Assembly: GCA_002068715.1 (NCBI GenBank)
Contig: MWAR01000539.1
Location: 1 to 7,994 of the forward strand
Reading direction: 5' to 3'
Origin: a bacterium ADurb.Bin374
Lineage (GTDB): Bacteria > Riflebacteria > Ozemobacteria > Ozemobacterales > Ozemobacteraceae
DNA: 7,994 nt
How positions within the stretch are numbered: position 1 is the first letter of the stretch; every line of letters begins with the position of its first letter. The notes beneath the pieces are model-generated. The model worked only from the letters and a program-made list of their open reading frames with translations. It was not told where the DNA came from and made no database searches. Position numbers and translations under genes: made by a program. Shown here one piece after another: positions 7,291 through 7,994 of this stretch.

Positions 7291-7306
7291 CGGTTGATCG
7301 GTTGAT
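7291..7306. repeat. Tandem 8-bp duplication in the rex leader
   Basis: CGGTTGAT occurs twice back to back (7291-7298 and 7299-7306), just upstream of, and touching, the rex Shine-Dalgarno sequence. It may be a simple replication slip. No function is evident. Confidence 0.6.
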
Positions 7307-7361
7307 TTCCGTCCCTGCCAGGCTGATACCGGACGGATCAAACGAGAATGTGAAATTTATA

Positions 7362-7379
7362 ACGAGAAATGTTTCTCGA
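7362..7379 (-). promoter_or_regulatory. Probable Rex operator 1 (at the predicted transcription start)
   Basis: The minus strand reads TCGAGAAACATTTCTCGT, with perfect 7-bp arms CGAGAAA/TTTCTCG around CA (7363-7378). The known Rex consensus in many bacteria is close to TTGTGAAAnnTTTCACAA, and 11 of 16 defined positions agree. It lies directly after the predicted -10 box, around +1 to +17, where a bound repressor would block transcription. It shares the core GAGAAAnnTTTC with the sites at 7419-7436 and 7578-7595. Assignment to Rex rests on the adjacent rex gene and motif likeness. Confidence 0.7.
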
Positions 7380-7383
7380 TATG

Positions 7384-7412
7384 AATATATCGGCAGGAAG
7401 GGGGCGCGTCAA
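7384..7412 (-). promoter_or_regulatory. Sigma70-type promoter of rex-hydCBA
   Basis: On the minus strand, TTGACG (7407-7412) and TATATT (7384-7389) are separated by exactly 17 nt, each one base off consensus. Transcription would start near 7376-7378, leaving a leader of about 100 nt before rex. The -10 box lies inside a short inverted repeat (CGATAT/ATATCG, 7377-7392), probably incidental. The promoter sits between two Rex-like palindromes. Confidence 0.75.
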
Positions 7413-7418
7413 GAGAAA

Positions 7419-7436
7419 TCGTGAAAATTTTCTCTA
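7419..7436 (-). promoter_or_regulatory. Probable Rex operator 2 (just upstream of the -35 box)
   Basis: The minus strand reads TAGAGAAAATTTTCACGA. Compared with the Rex consensus TTGTGAAAnnTTTCACAA, 13 of 16 defined positions match, counted on the better strand. Its centre holds the perfect palindrome GAAAATTTTC (7423-7432). It ends 6 nt upstream of the -35 box, and its centre is 57 bp from that of operator 1. Two Rex dimers could thus bracket the promoter. Confidence 0.7.
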
Positions 7437-7442
7437 AATGGC

Positions 7443-7577
7443 AGCGGTTTGTTCCATTGCTGAAATGACGCGGGGTTCCAGGCATGTATCTGGGAAAGCA
7501 GGAGCTTTCTCCAACATCTCACAAGGAGCGCGACAATGAAATCGCACACCCGATACCGCTCATGCTGAAGCATCGCT
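7443..7577. other. Intergenic stretch with no recognised gene or signal
   Basis: This part of the histidine kinase-rex gap has no convincing reading frame with a ribosome-binding site. It contains two small hairpins: a 6-bp stem GAAAGC/GCTTTC with a 4-nt loop at 7494-7509, and ATGCT/AGCAT at 7562-7573. Neither is followed by a T-run on the minus strand, so neither is supported as a terminator for the upstream kinase gene. Confidence 0.5.
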
Positions 7578-7595
7578 GCACGAAATATTTCTCGC
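7578..7595 (-). promoter_or_regulatory. Possible third Rex-like operator, distal
   Basis: The minus strand reads GCGAGAAATATTTCGTGC, with the palindromic centre GAAATATTTC at 7582-7591. It shares CGAGAAAnnTTTC with operator 1. It lies about 159 bp upstream of operator 2 (centre to centre), with no promoter visible next to it, and it abuts a dispersed-repeat remnant. It could be a distal looping site or chance. Confidence 0.4.
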
Positions 7596-7625
7596 CCTTC
7601 GACAAGTTCAGCGCGAACGGGGGTG
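7595..7625. repeat. Degenerate copy of a TTCGACAAG-type dispersed repeat
   Basis: The plus strand has CCCTTCGACAAGTTCAG followed by CGCGAACGGGGG, close to the CCCTTCGACAAGCTCAGGGCGAACGGG intergenic element that recurs in many bacterial genomes (recalled, not searched). The ends (CCCTTCG and CGAACGGG) are roughly complementary, so it can form a stem. It lies downstream of the histidine kinase stop and may help end or stabilise that transcript. Confidence 0.5.
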
Positions 7626-7677
7626 TTTTCATTTTGCGGGACCTACGAGGAGATCCAGATGTCAGGCGTTGACTGGG

Positions 7678-7994
7678 TCAGGCAAGGGGAAGTCTGATGC
7701 AGAAGGTCGAGCCTTTTCCCGGCTCGCTTTCGAGAGTGATGGTTCCCGCATGCGCTTCGACAGCGAGTTTGCAAAAGGCGAGGCCGACGCCGCTCGAAAC
7801 GGCCTTCTGGTTCTTCATGGCGGGAATGTGATTGAAAAGGTCGAAGACCCTGCTCTGATACTCCGCCGGGATGCCGGGGCCGTTGTCCGAGACGGACCAG
7901 ACTGCTGTCGGATTCGATCCGGCGAGAGAGATGCGGATCGTCGTGCCTGCGGGTGAGTATTTCAGCGCGTTTTCGATCAGGTTTGCGACCACCC
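7678..7994 (-). CDS. Sensor histidine kinase, C-terminal ATPase domain (cut by window edge)
   Basis: Only the last 105 or so residues are in the window; the gene enters from the right edge, and the GTG at 7992 is an internal valine, not a start. The visible part is nearly a whole HATPase_c domain: N box N-L-I-E-N-A-L-K-Y-S-P, G1 box D-N-G-P-G-I-P, F box V-F-D-L-F, and G2 box S-S-G-V-G-L-A-F-C-K followed by A-V-E-A-H-A-G-T-I. These bind ATP for autophosphorylation of a histidine outside the window. Two G2-region positions are altered (G-V-G-L-A for G-x-G-L-G, and A-H-A-G for A-H-G-G), which is a common level of variation. The sensor domain and partner regulator are not visible. The gene is separated from rex by about 400 bp with its own promoter, so it is probably not part of the hyd operon. 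Confidence 0.9.
   Translation of the reverse strand, partial: VVANLIENALKYSPAGTTIRISLAGSNPTAVWSVSDNGPGIPAEYQSRVFDLFNHIPAMKNQKAVSSGVGLAFCKLAVEAHAGTITLESEPGKGSTFCIRLPLA

Noticed and set aside
7377..7392. CGATAT/ATATCG inverted repeat as a separate operator
   Set aside because: It is short, AT-rich and coincides with the -10 box; no regulator is suggested by its sequence.
7494..7573. Terminator for the histidine kinase gene
   Set aside because: The two small hairpins here are not followed by a T-run on the minus strand and the stems are weak.
7484..7672. Plus-strand small reading frame (62 residues) in the histidine kinase-rex gap
   Set aside because: There is no ribosome-binding site, it runs through the dispersed repeat remnant, and it shows no recognisable protein features.

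Overview
This GC-rich bacterial window is an anaerobic hydrogen-metabolism locus. Every convincing gene lies on the minus strand, so the reading order is from high to low coordinates. The order is: the C-terminal end of a sensor histidine kinase (cut by the right edge), a regulatory intergenic region of about 400 bp, rex (NADH/NAD+-sensing repressor), hydC (NuoE-like), hydB (NuoF-like, broken by an in-frame TGA), hydA (catalytic [FeFe] hydrogenase), a gap of about 190 bp holding a dispersed inverted repeat, hydS (a PAS-containing sensory-type [FeFe] hydrogenase), and the N-terminus of a SpoIIE/PP2C-like phosphatase (cut by the left edge).

HydC, HydB and HydA together match the trimeric, NAD-linked, electron-bifurcating hydrogenase of the Thermotoga maritima HydABC type. 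HydA carries the H-cluster and a chain of FeS clusters ending in a C-terminal thioredoxin-like [2Fe-2S] domain. HydB should carry FMN and the NAD(H) site, and HydC one [2Fe-2S] cluster. Such enzymes interconvert NADH plus reduced ferredoxin with H2. Tight spacing (hydC/hydB overlap by 4 bp; hydB/hydA are 5 bp apart) and good ribosome-binding sites support a rex-hydCBA operon. A sigma70-like promoter upstream of rex is flanked by two 18-bp palindromic sites resembling Rex operators, so the operon is probably induced when NADH is high. A third, similar site lies about 160 bp further upstream.

HydS and the phosphatase form a likely signalling module. HydS keeps the four cysteines that bind the H-cluster but has alanine in place of the proton-relay cysteine, and has PAS and helical domains fused behind the hydrogenase domain. 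It overlaps the start of the phosphatase gene by 25 bp. H2 or redox state may therefore be read by HydS and passed to protein phosphorylation; this is inference.

The main anomaly is in hydB. About seven conserved codons are missing and a TGA stands in the same place, in frame on both sides. Either the gene is a recent pseudogene, it makes two pieces, or the sequence is wrong there. The genetic code is standard (TGA ends hydC, hydA and rex). The window suggests a strict anaerobe with fermentative or syntrophic H2 metabolism. The phylum cannot be fixed from this sequence alone.
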